From Sabellastarte sp. h YS-2021 (taxonomy: Eukaryota > Annelida > Polychaeta > Sabellida > Sabellidae), in assembly GCA_964017235.1 (NCBI GenBank), contig OZ024929.1, positions 161,681,609 to 161,745,608 of the forward strand: 64,000 bases of DNA, read 5' to 3'. Under the pieces are notes generated by a model. It was not told the origin of the DNA. It saw only the letters and a program-made list of their open reading frames with translations, and did no database searches. This document shows, in pieces, positions 22,001-33,510 of this stretch. Made by a program: the position numbers and the translations under genes. Every line of letters starts with the position of its first letter. The first letter of the stretch is position 1.

Positions 22001-24437
22001 TGATATTTTGACAAGCCCACATCATTGCCACTTGTGGGAGTCATATCCAGTCAGAGAGGCGACAGCCTGTGATTACCACTGCTTACATGGTAAAACCTGT
22101 TGACCATTGGCCATTGAGGACCTATCAGAGATATGGGGCCAGTACTACCAATATGTCTGTGTGGTAAGATCACCACTGACCATGAAATGTTTCATCAAAA
22201 GAATGAGAACACCTGGTTTTACTGAAGAAATGTTTCAAAGTATATGGAGTTGGCTCAAATCCTACGGAAAGGATCTCACTGTATGGAACTACAAATTGGA
22301 TTGAGAAATTCTAATAAAACTAAAACTTGGTGACACGCGAAAACAACAAAGAGTATCTTTAAGCTACAACAGAAATACTGAGTGGAATTTAAATTTGGCT
22401 TTCCAATACTTGTACTTATGTTTACACACTTGTATCTATTGCAAATACTTAACTATCAAAGAAGTCTTAATAAAAAGTTCAAGTGCATAAACTGAACTGA
22501 ACATGGAAATATAAGAATTAGTGTATTTCTGTCAATAGGACTGAATGAATACACTCAATACTCATCAACAGTCTCAGTCCTTTGAACTTTATACTCTGGC
22601 ATTGAACATCTGTAAATGTGTGATCAATACTACAATGATTTGTATCAATTACAATGGTCTTTATAATATTTGCACACTCTTACCAAGTAAGCTCCTCAAT
22701 ACTTATTTACACTGTTCACACAGAAATGAACTCGTATTAGATGGCAACTCAATCTTTTCAAACAATGTGAAGTTTCATATTGCTCTTTCTGCACATTATT
22801 TTCTTATTCTGACAAGTCAAACTGGGTGGCTGTAGTAAAACAGCTTTCTGATTCTTCTCTGATGCTGTTATACCTCTGATGTTTTACACGTAATATCATT
22901 GTTCAACAAAAATCAAAATACCATAACAATAGATAGACAGTGCCATTTAGATAGACCTCAAGATACATTAAAATACTACCATAAATATAGGCAGGTCCAC
23001 CAGATAGGCAGTGCCATTTAGACAGGCATCAAAATACTATAGGCAGTGTCATAAAGTCAAAATAATTGTAAGTTATGTAAAAGTCTAATCTAGTTACAAA
23101 ACAAAAAAACAAACACTTAAAACGATCGTACAAAGAATACCTTATTTGCTATTATATTTTCTATTCCTACAAAACCAATGCATAGTACTTCCAAAGATCA
23201 TATTCTTTCCAAAATATGGCCACAGAAATAATTACTTTAAAAACACCCGTGGGCAAGGTGTTAACTTGAAAGTAAGGGTTTATTTTGAATGTAAAAATAC
23301 AGTGACAGAATTACATATACCGTTCTGCAAGGGGTGTTTATTTTATACCTCTGTTCCACTGTTGTGAGTTTGCTTCGTTATTGCCCTGATAATATAGTTC
23401 CAAGCATAATCTTATTGGTCACATGACTTTGCTTTCAACTCATGAAGGATGGGGAAATTGAGGCAATTGATGAGAAAACATTTTTAAAAACCTTCACGAA
23501 TGAGCATTGTAGGCACTTTTAAAATCTTTTGCAAGTGAGCATTGTTGAAAACATTTTTAAAAATTTTACAGGAGAATTTTTGTCCTAAGTTCTCATAACA
23601 AATCTTTTCAGTTATTAAGCAGTTTATCTCTAGTGCACTACAATTAATCTTTAGTGTGTTAAAACTTACAATTTGCCTGTACAACCTACCACCTGTACAC
23701 ACTTCTGTAAAAATGTAGCCGGGGGATCTTGTCCCAAGAGAATATTAGTCATAGGAGTCGCCTGGTAACTGCACAACAGTGGTCCGGGTTTAAGTGTAAA
23801 GAGTGTTTTTATGAATCACGCCACCGGGTTATAAGGCTCCCTTTTCAGCTGTTTGACTTATCTTTTCACTGGGGACATATAACTTGGTTTGTGTCATCTT
23901 CCCCCTCCTCTTTCAACAGCATCAATTGTAGTAGCATCTCAAATGTAACCCAGCTAGGTCTTACGATAAGTCACAAACATAGAACAGTTGCAAAAACCAG
24001 ATGTTGATTTGAACCTGAACACCATTCCAGAAATGAGGGCACAGCATAGCTCCTAGATAAACCCATCAAAATCTAACAATTAGCCTTTTTCACAAAAATA
24101 CTTTTATTTCTGTCAATTATTGAAAGCATTCTTAAAGATCTGTCATTTGGGCTTAACAAAAAATTGTGTCCTTAACACATTGTATTAATCAATCATCTCT
24201 TATCAGACACAAGAAATACATCTGAGTAAAATAAAATGAAGCAACTGATCCTTACTATATTGCGAAACCCTGTAATCATGCAAATAACAGCTATATAAAT
24301 GTACATGTCTATATCACAAATACTTCAACTCAATTAGAAATGGAATGAACAAAGTCTACCAAATTAATCTGCCCAGGATTATCAGGCCCACAGTACACAC
24401 AGAAAGTTATAAACAAAAATAGCATCAGAGATGCCCG
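19089..24437. other. gene-free AT-rich stretch
   Basis: I find no convincing coding exon in this 5.3 kb. Small features: a short (TA)n run near 21775-21790, a ~70-bp direct duplication at about 22930-23050 ('ggcagtgccatttaga'), a SINE remnant at about 22020, and a segment at 23716-23800 ('agccgggggatcttgtc') with a diverged partner at 50449-50530. Short ORFs here show no recognisable family. Confidence 0.5.
22020..22125 (-). mobile_element. tRNA-derived SINE, family 1, old remnant
   Basis: The remnant reads 'cattgccacttgtggga', 'gcgacagcctgtgatta', 'ccattgaggacc' and so is a diverged head of the SINE at 12484-12641 in the same orientation. The A and B boxes are damaged, so the copy is old. 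Confidence 0.65.
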
Positions 24438-24819
24438 TACCCCACAGCCTGGGGAAATATTTTTCAACACCATGAGATATAGAAGTAGTACAACAGTACA
24501 AAGTTCAAGATACTTTCAGAGCAGTGTAAGTTATATTAAGGTCTAAATAATGCTTAAGTAGAGAAAATAATATCCAAGGAAAAGAAATGTATGTAAAGAA
24601 GAAGTATTAAAACAAAACAATTCAATAATAAAATGAAAGCACTTATCAGTAAACCAAAAATGGCCGAATTATGGTTTGGATGTTTTGAATATTACCCATG
24701 CATACAGAAGTGGCAATACATTCAATGAATGCTTATGTGTGGTGTTGGAGAAAAGCCTGTGGCTCACTTGATGAAATTCCATCTGTTACAATGGGAACTT
24801 GCAAAAGGAAATTCTTAAT

Positions 24820-26500
24820 GAACTAGAAATAGGACGCCCTGTTGATAGTAGATGCGAATAGAAACAGGATAGCATAGAAGAACACACATTATCATGTGTA
24901 ATGTCCACCCCATGAACCTTTTGCCAAAATTGTACAGTAGTCTTACAAGACCCTGTTTCATTTGTAAAATATATCAATGATGCTTAAATATTTATTAGTG
25001 TAGATGTAAATTATTTCAGCTTCATGCCTTTTTGCATTGGTTGGGTCGAAAATTTTGATGAAATCACTCTATCTTGCATGGTTAAGAAGATAGAAGCAAA
25101 TTTGTGTTTTCTATTTTTGGCAAAAATTTGAAAATTCAAAATGGCCGCCATTTTTGGGAAAAGGAAAATTTTTTGAAAATTGGCAAGAGTACATTTGTTA
25201 GATACCCTATGGGTCGAAAATTTCGACGAAATCGCTCTATCTCGCACGGTTAAGGAGATAGAAGCAAATTTGTGTTTTGCCCTTTTTTGGTGAAAATTCA
25301 AAATGGCCGCCATTTTTGGGGAGGGGAAAATTTTTTGAAAATTGCAAAGATTACATTCCTTAGATACCCTGTGGGTCGAAAATTTCGACGAAATCGCTCT
25401 ATCTCGCACGGTTAAGGAGATAGAAGCAAATTTGTGTTTTGCCATTTTTGGCAAAAATTCGAAAATTCAAAACGGCCGCCATTTTTGAGGAGGGGAAAAT
25501 TTTTTGAAAATTGCAAAGATTACATTCCTTAGATACCCTGTGGGTCGAAAATTTCGACGAAATCGCTCTATCTCGCACGGTTAAGGAGATAGAAGCAAAT
25601 TTGTGTTTTGCCATTTTTGGCAAAAATTCGAAAATTCAAAATGGCCGCCATTTTTGGGAAAAGGAAAATTTTTTGAAAATTGGCAAGAGTACATTTGTTA
25701 GATACCCTATGGGTCGAAAATTTCGACGAAATCGCTCTATCTCGCACGGTTAAGGAGATAGAAGCAAATTTGTGTTTTGCCCTTTTTTGGTGAAAATTCA
25801 AAATGGCCGCCATTTTTGGGGAGGGGAAAATTTTTTGAAAATTGCAAAGATTACATTCCTTAGATACCCTGTGGGTCGAAAATTTCGACGAAATCGCTCT
25901 ATCTCGCACGGTTAAGGAGATAGAAGCAAATTTGTGTTTTGCCATTTTTGGCAAAAATTCGAAAATTCAAAACGGCCGCCATTTTTGAGGAGGGGAAAAT
26001 TTTTTGAAAATTGCGAAGAGTACATTCCTTAGATACCCTGTGGGTCGAAAATTTCGACGAAATCGCTCTATCTCGCACGGTTTAGGAGATATGAGCACAT
26101 TTGCCTTTTTCAGTATTCAAAATAGCTAATTACTCATTTATTTAATTAATTACTCACTCATCTATGAAGCAATTCCCCCCAAAAGCAATCCCATACAAGC
26201 TATTAACCCAATGAACCTCCATACCAAATTTCAGAAAGCTAGGCTTAATAGCATTCCTTAAAATGTCTGGAAACCAAAGAGCTACTCAAAAGTAGCAAAG
26301 TAGCTATTACTCAGTTAGCTATAGAGCTATCATCACCAAAAGCAATCCCATACAAGCTATTAACCCAATAAACCTGCATGCCAAATTTGGTAAAGATAGG
26401 ATAAGAACTGTTGCCTAAAATGTCTGGAAACCAAGTGGGACGCCGGACGGCGGAAAAAGCAAAAATAATATGTCCACCCCCCAGTGGGGTGGACATAATT
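24820..26500 (+). mobile_element. C-type satellite element, small copy (~6 monomers)
   Basis: It shares both flanks with the large copy at 42024-48995: 'aactagaaatagg(a/c)cgccctg' on the left and 'agcaaaaataatat' plus hairpin on the right. ATGTCCACCCC occurs near the left end (24901-24911) and as the stem of an 11-bp-arm hairpin at the right end (26470-26496). The array at about 25030-26100 has 169-bp monomers arranged as a ~501-bp trimer repeat. The right flank of the array (26100-26460) is a B-like 'gagctattactca' region. Confidence 0.8.
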
Positions 26501-26504
26501 CTAA

Positions 26505-27430
26505 TATGACTTTAACAGTGCTTAATCTGCATCAACAGACAGAACCAAAGGTGCAACAAGATTTTAAAGGTCGATACAGCAAGGTCAAAGGTCAATCAGT
26601 GTCACACCATGACATGGCACACCTAAAACCCTCAACCAATGTCCCTACCAAGTATAAACTTCCTACACCTTACAGTCTCTGAGATATAGACTGGACAAGA
26701 TTTTATAGGTCAAGGTCACTACAGCAAGGTCAAATTAAGGTCACACTATGACGTAGCACACCTACACCCCCTAACCAATGTCCCCACCAAGTATCAACTT
26801 CCTACACCTTACGGTTTCCAAGATATAGCCAGGACCAGGTTTTATAGGTCAAGTTCACTACGGCAAGGTCAAAGGTCAAATCAGGGTCACACCATGATGT
26901 TGCACACCTACTACCACCAACCAATGTCCTCACCAAGTATCAGCTTCCTACACCTTACAGTTGCTGAGATATAGCCTGGACAAGGTTTTATAGGTCAAGG
27001 TCACTACGGCAAAATCAAAGGTCAAATCAAGGTCACACTATGACGTTGCACATCTACACCCCCTAACCAATGTCCCTACCAAGTATCAACTTCCTACAGC
27101 TTACAGTTGCTGAGATATAGCTCGGACAAGGTTTTATAGGTCAAGGTCACTACGGCAAGGTCAAAGGTCAAATCAAGGTCAGACCATGACGTTGCACACC
27201 TACACTCCCTAACCAATGTTCCTACCAAGTATCAACTTCCCACACCTTACGGTTTCCGAGATATAGGCCAGACAAGATTTTATAGGTTAAGGTCACTACG
27301 GCAAGGTCAAAGGTCAAATCAAGGTCAGACCATGACGTTGCACACCTACACCCCCCAACCAATGTTCCTGCCAAGTATGAACTTCCTACACCTTACGGTT
27401 TCTGAGATATAGCCCGGACAAACTATTTCC
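26505..27430 (+). repeat. D array: 146-bp units with DR1-type AGGTCA repeats
   Basis: About six units. Perfect AGGTCAAAGGTCA sites occur at 26582, 26866, 27158 and 27304, and most units also contain 'taggtcaaggtcac' and 'atcaaggtca'. The regular spacing of the last sites (292 then 146) gives the unit length. Other constant phrases are 'gttgcacacctacacc', 'aaccaatgtccctaccaag' and 'gagatatagcc(c/t)ggac'. Confidence 0.85.
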
Positions 27431-27770
27431 CGCCGCCCGCCCGCCTGCCCATCCGGACACCATGGGTGAAAACAATACCCCGACAGCCCTTAAGGGCTGT
27501 GGGGTAAAAACTGCAAAAACAGATGTTCAAATGATAATGTCTTTATGGAGAGACAATTTGAACATGTTAAGGCTCAAAATAAAACTCGTGTTACAGGAAT
27601 ATCTTGACGGTCTCATTATAGAAAATCTCTATATTCCGTAAATTATTGTTCAATCTTGGAGAAACAAGTTTTGTTTGATGAAGACTAAATGTAAACAACT
27701 TGAAACTATTCACTTGTTTGGTCAGTTAAGTTTACTGAGTGGTGAGGTTTATAGAGCTAAGTCAGGCAAA

Positions 27771-27990
27771 TTAGAGTTTTACATCCCCTTTACAGCCAGG
27801 GTCATATTGGAACAAAATCTAAGCAGAATCTAAGTTGGCTAGGGTCATATTGGGACAGATCCTCAGCATTACCACTTATAGGACTCAAACCAACACAGAG
27901 ATGACTGCCTGTGATTAGATGCCAAACTTGCTAACCACTAGGCCAGTAATTAGGGGCTAAACGTCCCAATCACTTGGCCACTGGTGGCCT
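27771..27990 (-). mobile_element. tRNA-derived SINE, family 1, rearranged copy
   Basis: It contains 'tttacagccagggtcatattgg', 'gacagatcctcagcattacc', 'ttagatgccaaacttgctaa' and 'ccactaggcca', with partial internal duplication of the tail motif and of the 'ggccactggtggcc' head. It has the same orientation as the SINE at 12484-12641. Confidence 0.65.
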
Positions 27991-29234
27991 GTTTGTAAAT
28001 GCAGAGTCAACAGAGAAAAAATAAGGACTTCTCAACAAAATAGCATCTGATGACTTATCAAACAACTGATTACAATGTTATGTGCCATATCTATTAACGA
28101 AAATATTCCCATTCTGAATCTAGCTATCGTTGTATTCAGGTAATGTTATTCATGCAAATAAACCCCCAACTTCTTAGATGATAATGTGGTATTCATGACA
28201 ATATATACAAGCAACAATTTTCCAAAATCTGAAGTTAGAAATTAATCTTAGGTAAAATCGTAAGTCTTCATTGTCAAAGTTACATGTTGAAATTTTAACT
28301 AGGTTATGTCTCACCTTTACTAAATTCTTGTTGTTACGGTACCCCACACCATCTTCAACATCTTACGCCCAACAGTGTGAATTTACATGCATATTATGAA
28401 TGATTAGCACCATATATATAAACTGCCCTCCAAGTTCTAACGTAATGACAAAGAGCATTGATGACAATACAAAGGCTGAAACAATGCCAGGTTATTGCAG
28501 CTCCCCATATTTGTGTATGAATTTTTTACTTATTACACAGACTGAAATTCTATTACTTTATCACTAATGATACACCAATTATTGCAGGTTATGTTAGTAA
28601 ACATATAATTCTAGTTCCTACGCAAATACATGTACCAGTATAAATATGTACAGGTGGCTTCAACAGATTATTTTATGACACAATTGTACAGTCTGTAAAT
28701 GTAAAACAAATCTTACACAAAAATAAAAACTGAAACATTGCTGCAGAGATTTGCAAACGCTTGAAGTTTTCAAATATCATTAATCTTCAATTAACAGAAA
28801 ATATATTCCAAGAGATAAACCCTATTGTAACAGACAATCATACACACTTAACTTAGTTATCAGTAACATATTATATACTGTATACATGTCAGTTTTAACC
28901 ATATTTTTAAAAAAAATATCAATCTGTGATAAGATTGTAACTAATTACCAATATCTATAAACAAAAATTATTTCTCAAATTATTTATATACTATATTTCC
29001 ATTTTCACTAAGGTTTCCTATAATTACAAAACAATCATGTTATTCAAATATATGACACAATCTTTCATAGATTATCAATGACACAGTCTCACATCCTGCA
29101 TAAAGAGATACAAGACATAAAAGAAGGCCATCATGTCTCCATCTAACAAAAAATAGAAAAAGAAAGCCTTGGCAACATACTTAACACAAATGTAGAGCTC
29201 TACAAATACAGGCAAAACAGCATACAAAAACTAG
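27991..29234 (-). other. probable 3'UTR / downstream region of the KY-like gene
   Basis: AT-rich, free of recognised repeats, directly after the stop codon of the gene on the minus strand. I could not fix a polyadenylation site: no canonical AATAAA on the minus strand stood out near the stop, so the end is unknown. Confidence 0.4.
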
Positions 29235-30497
29235 TTACTTCTTTGAGCCAAAGAGGCTCTTCTTTTTCTTCTTCATGGTATTAGTCTCTTCTACTGACGG
29301 ATAGTACTTGATGTGGTAGTTGTAGACATTGACCAGATTGGGATCGGCAAGGTCTTTCTTTTTCTTGGCATACACGGCAAACATGTAGTGTCCCTGCTTC
29401 TCAAAATTGATGGTAAATTTAACTTTCTTGCCACTTTCTTTCATCACTACTTTTTCCCTACAATCCTCGTCAGGTTCTCGGATCAGTCGGTATGACAGTT
29501 TCAGATTGTCGTGGTGACCAATTTCAATAACCAAGGGTGCCGGGTCAGTTCTCTCAAACTTGGGCTCACTGTGCGATATTGTCTTCATACCAAACTCTTG
29601 GAATTGTGGGGCTGGTCCCCACCGTTCTTGGCTCATGGCCGAGGCCTTATCAACTTTTGATACTGGGAGGTCAATAACCTCCTCTACCCGAGTGCAATTC
29701 AACAGGTACTTGCAGGCATGAGCCAAGGTGTGGTTATCCGCAGCCTCTTCAGGTCTCGCATAAATATCCAGGCCATACTGGCCAGGCTGAGGAGGCCGTA
29801 TGCGTACAGTGAGCTGATTGTCATGTACATTGTGTGCGATGAATCTCTCCAGGATGTGGTCTTCTACCCCATTCATCCTCAGCTTACACAGGAAATGAAG
29901 GGCTCGTGGCAACTTGAATCGCACCTCTGCGTCATTATCCACATTCACCACTCCAGTTGCATGGGTGAGTGGCACTAATCCAAAATGCCTGCGGCCTTTG
30001 CTGGGGCCCCATTCACCAGAGGCACAGTTTGGCAGTGGGTGCATCTTGCCTACAAGTTCGTCACAGACAATCTTGAACTTACAGGCGCACTTGAGGCGGA
30101 ACGGCATCATAGTGGCATTGGGGTCATCTCCGATGCGATTGGTCTCATCGATCTTGTTGGCAAAGATTTCAAGGAAATAAGAGGCAGGAGTGGGCACATG
30201 TACACTGAAGAGTGCCATCCCATCAACCAACGAGTGGAAGACAAACCGTTCCAGCTTGGCCCCTCGGAATTCGGTGTCATTTCTCCGGTCGCGGTCGGCA
30301 AAGCGAATCTGGTAGTGGAACACAATATCCTGAGAGTATTCAAACGGTACCCTGATCTTCACTTCAGCTCCCCCTTTGTTGTCACTGTAGATTACTGATT
30401 TCATTGACTGTTCAAACTCCAAACCATAATGGAAGAAAACAGAGCGTACAAAAGGCATAGCTTCAAATTCCTCCAGACTGACTGGCTTGTCTAATAG
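29235..30497 (-). CDS. KY: KY/hillarin-like protein, terminal exon (KY-type Ig-like domains)
   Basis: This is the last coding exon, 420 codons plus the TAA at 29235-29237. It begins in phase 0 after an AG acceptor with LLDKPVSLEEFEAMPFVRS, the conserved link between the transglutaminase-like core and the C-terminal domains in hillarin/KY proteins. It then holds three KY-type Ig-like repeats. The pattern recurs as 'VKIRVPF…YFLEIFA…CACKFKIVC', 'VRFKLPR…YGLDIYA…ACKYLLNC' and 'LVIEIGH…YMFAVYA…NYHIKYYP', and the second and third follow a GEWGP/ERWGP lead. The tail is basic (KKKKKSLFGSKK). KY family proteins are cytoplasmic and linked to cytoskeleton: muscle Z-disc and filamin partners in vertebrates, cytokinesis in flies. 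The upstream in-frame ATG at 30542 is intronic, because the 31197-31347 exon joins exactly at LLDKP. Confidence 0.92.
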   Translation of the reverse strand, partial: LLDKPVSLEEFEAMPFVRSVFFHYGLEFEQSMKSVIYSDNKGGAEVKIRVPFEYSQDIVFHYQIRFADRDRRNDTEFRGAKLERFVFHSLVDGMALFSVHVPTPASYFLEIFANKIDETNRIGDDPNATMMPFRLKCACKFKIVCDELVGKMHPLPNCASGEWGPSKGRRHFGLVPLTHATGVVNVDNDAEVRFKLPRALHFLCKLRMNGVEDHILERFIAHNVHDNQLTVRIRPPQPGQYGLDIYARPEEAADNHTLAHACKYLLNCTRVEEVIDLPVSKVDKASAMSQERWGPAPQFQEFGMKTISHSEPKFERTDPAPLVIEIGHHDNLKLSYRLIREPDEDCREKVVMKESGKKVKFTINFEKQGHYMFAVYAKKKKDLADPNLVNVYNYHIKYYPSVEETNTMKKKKKSLFGSKK

Positions 30498-31196
30498 CTG
30501 AAAATAAAAAGCGTTACCAAGCAGAGTGCCAAAAAGAAGCAAAATTCATTGTAAAATTCTGCAGTAGATAAATGACCTTAAAACTTTGGCAAGAGTGTTC
30601 AAAGGTCAAAGTTAGTGTTTTACGTCCCGTTCAATAGCCAGGATAAAAGTGTTCAGCAATGCATTGTAAAATAAGGGAAAATTGTTCTTTCAGTGTGAAA
30701 TATTTATGTACTCCTCCAGACTGACAGTGCAGTAAGAAATATTATAAACACTTATGTGGGAATCTGATGCACATTAAGTGAAATAAAAAAAATCAGTGAA
30801 ATTCAAAGACATTAATGACTATTTTTAGGTAGAGTGCATGTTTTATGAATAACCGAAATTATTACCCAATTTAATCAATACTTGTATTTGTAAACACAAT
30901 ACAGCTTTAACACTTATTCAAATCAACACCTGACTCAATGAGATCCCATTACTTTTACACAAAATCTAAATTTAAATTCCTACACCAGCTGGGTATTAAT
31001 GCAATTGTATTCATAATAGTTAAGTGGCATAAGCCAAAGATAAGCAAAAACTGGGTCAAACATATAGCTTTTGATCCTAAACTTGACTTGAATTTTGGCT
31101 CATCTTTTCCAAATTGATCCATGGGACTTCAGCAATCGATAACACCCTGTGACAAATTTGGACGAAGAAGAATTATGGCACTAAAGTATCTCCTAC
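30498..31196 (-). other. last intron of the KY-like gene
   Basis: The 699-bp intron has donor GTAGGA after …PDWQ and acceptor TTTTCAG before LLDKP. It contains a SINE family 1 tail fragment at about 30601-30650 ('tttacgtcccgttcaatagccagg'). Nothing else stands out. Confidence 0.85.
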
Positions 31197-31347
31197 CTGC
31201 CAGTCTGGTTCCTGTGCCCAGAACTCCTGGATGAACTCATCTGGATCTGTGAGGAAGTAATGCTCGTCATACTGGTAGCGGATTTTGTCCTGTTTCTTGC
31301 TTTTATTCACTGTCTTCTCTTGGACATCTTTGTTCAGAACCAAATGC
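31197..31347 (-). CDS. KY: KY/hillarin-like protein, internal exon
   Basis: The 151-bp exon encodes (R)HLVLNKDVQEKTVNKSKK followed by QDKIRYQYDEHYFLTDPDEF and IQEFWAQEPDWQ. The block YDEHYFLTDPDEFI is a hallmark of the region just after the transglutaminase-like core in hillarin/KY proteins. The acceptor is CTCTTACAG; the first base G completes the Arg codon begun in exon 62817-62972. The donor CAG|GTAGGA ends in phase 0 and joins the 30497 exon. The antisense strand carries unrelated short ORFs that are not genes. A LINE fragment begins roughly a dozen bases upstream of the acceptor. Confidence 0.93.
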
Positions 31348-31359
31348 CTGTAAGAGAAA

Positions 31360-32095
31360 AGTTTAAACTTCTTAGTTTGACATTAGCTTTGAGATTTAAC
31401 TCACTGCTTTATAACACAAAAGGGCAAAAACTGGCAGACTACAAAGAGTTCAAGATGCCTTATGTCGTACTGTGTGCAAACTACATAAATTTAGTCATGT
31501 CACACCCTTCCTGCACAAACTACACTGGCTCCCTATTCATTACCGTATATTGTTTAACTATAATCTCATTACTTATAAAGCAATACATTTCAGCCAACCT
31601 CCATATCTGTCCTCTCTAATTAGGTGGAGTGATCTCACACAGGGCAATCGCCTATCAATTTCCTCATCTAAACAGAATAAACGCTCAGTGTTGCGCAGCT
31701 TCATAGCAGCTGCTCCCACAGAGTGGAACAAGCTTCCTCAAGCCATTAGAACCATTGGAAGCATTTCTGGGTTCAGAAAACTGTTGAAAACATATCTTTT
31801 CAGATTAGCCTATCCTCCACCATAGCCTATCGGATGCTAATATGGACACTGACCTCTTTTTGGAACTGGACTATCCCTTTTTGGATATCAGCACCTTTAG
31901 AGGATGTCTCAAATTTATTCCTCTATTTACAGAAATAATTCTTACAATATATATGTCTCAATATACCATACGCACATGAATTAATTTTTTGTAATTTTGT
32001 GCTTTCTATGTCACAAAATAAGTTTCTTTTCACTTCCAAAGGAAAGGTCCTGGATTTGCCGGACAGAAAAATAGCATACTAATAAAAAACAAGCA
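31360..32095 (+). pseudogene. 3' fragment of a CR1/L2-like LINE
   Basis: The frame reads LHKFSHVTPFLHKLHWLPIH…YKAIHFSQPPYLSSLI, then AAPTEWNKLPQAIRTI and FRKLLKTYLFRLAYPPP with a stop near 31826. This is the same C-terminal block as HWLPIKYRSIF…FRSKLKSYLFGKAYPP in the LINE at 2963-6037, but a different family. Only the end of the ORF and the 3'UTR survive (5' truncation). It is antisense to the host gene. Confidence 0.75.
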
Positions 32096-32370
32096 TTCTG
32101 ACGCATGCATTTATCTCCCGCCATATAAACTAGCTGTACTAAAGATAACATATTTTAACAAGGTGCTCTAAATGTAATACTTTTCAAGTTATAATTGATT
32201 TAGTGCATGATTTCATGAATTTTAATGCATTAAAAATTATTTAAAAAATTCATTAAAAAAATTTAGCATGTGAAAGCTCTCCAAAATGTAGGTGAATGAG
32301 TTATTTGAGAAATATTGGCTATCTGCAATACTTTTAGTGATAATTCACATTTACTCATTTTGATTAGGTG

Positions 32371-33510
32371 AGTAATTAGCTACAGGTCTGGAACTTCACC
32401 ATGTGAAAGCTCTCCCAAAAGTAGATGAATGAGTAATTTGATAAAAATTGGATACCCGCAATACTTTTACAGATAATTAGCATTTACTCATTTTGAGTAG
32501 GTGAATAATTAGCTACGGGTCTGAAACTTCAAGTGAAAGCTCTTCCAAAAGTAGGTGAATGAGTTATTTAAGAAAAATTGGATATCCCCAATACTTTTAG
32601 GGATAATTCACATTTACTCATTTTGAGTAGGTGAGTAATTAGCTACGGGTCTGGAACTTCACCATGTGAAAGCTCTCCCAAAAGTAGATGAACGAGTAAT
32701 TTGATAAAAATTGGATACCCGCAATACTTTTACAGATAATTAGCATTTACTCATTTTGAGGAGGTGAATAATTAGCTACGGCTCTGAAAATTCACCAAGT
32801 GAAAGCTCTCCCAAAAGTAGGTGAATGAGTTATTTGAGAAAAATTGGCTATCTGCAATACTTTTAGAGATAATTCACATTTACTCATTTTCAGTAGGTGA
32901 GTAAATAGCTACGGGTCTGGAACTTCACCATGTGAAAGCCCTCCCAAAAGTAGATGAATGAGTTATTTGATAAAAATTGGATATCCGCAATACTTTTATA
33001 GATAATTCACATTTACTCATTTTGAGTAGGTGAATAATTAGCTACGGGTCTGAAACCTCACCAAGTGAAAGCTCTCCCAAAAGTAGGTGAATGAGTTATT
33101 TGAGAAAAATTGGATATCTGCAATACTTTTACAGATAATTCACATTTACTCATTTTGAGTAGGTGAGTAATTAGCTACGGGTCTGGAACTTCACCATGTG
33201 AAAGCTCTCTCAAAAGTAGATGAACGAGTAATTTGATAAAAATTGGATATCCACAATAATTTTAGAGATAATTAGCATTTACTCATTTTGAGTAGGTGAA
33301 TAATTAGCTACGGGTCTGAAACTTCACCAAGTGAAAGCTCTTCCAAAAGTAGGTGAATGAGTTATTTAAGAAAAATTGGATATCCGCAATACTTTTAGAG
33401 ATAATGATCATTTACTCATTTTGAGTAGGTGAATAATTAGCTACGGGTCTGAAACTTCACCATGTGAAAGCTCTCCCAAAAGTAGATGAAGCAGTTATTT
33501 GACAAAAATT
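32371..33510. repeat. B array, alternating-dimer higher-order repeat (2 x ~131 bp)
   Basis: Nine units of about 131 bp. Odd units read 'gtgagtaattagctac…ctggaacttcaccatg…agtagatgaa', and even units read 'gtgaataattagctac…ctgaaacttcaccaag…agtaggtgaatgagttatt'. The alternation holds for eight units in a row and breaks only at the last, so the amplified unit is a ~262-bp dimer. Confidence 0.85.

Larger units (their letters stand above)
24438..27506 (+). mobile_element. D-type tandem-repeat element, copy 2, hosting a C element
   Basis: The left end is TACCCCACAGCC (24438-24449). The right end is a 31-bp hairpin at 27476-27506 (TACCCC-G-ACAGCCCTT / AAGGGCTGT-GGGGTA) whose stem repeats the left end. 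Inside, a ~146-bp tandem array fills about 26505-27430, followed by a CCGCCC-rich stretch and 'ggacaccatgggtgaaaacaat'. A C-type satellite element (24820-26500) lies between the left end and the array. No coding sequence. Landmarks outside the left end are also shared with copy 1, so the true border may be a little further out. Confidence 0.75.

Noticed and set aside
25011-25954. ORFs of up to 147 codons in the small C array
   Set aside because: Same repeat-derived frames as the large array.
24438-27506. Classical Helitron
   Set aside because: Hairpins are present, but I see no 5' TC or 3' CTRR end and there is an inverted terminal motif. A Helentron-like or MITE-like origin remains open.
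29718-30398. Plus-strand ORFs of 86-137 codons
   Set aside because: They lie opposite the KY terminal exon, whose frame matches a known family throughout.
30498-30542. Start of the KY-like protein at the ATG at 30542
   Set aside because: The reading matches family sequence only from LLDKP onward. A good AG acceptor lies at that point and the upstream exon joins it in phase.
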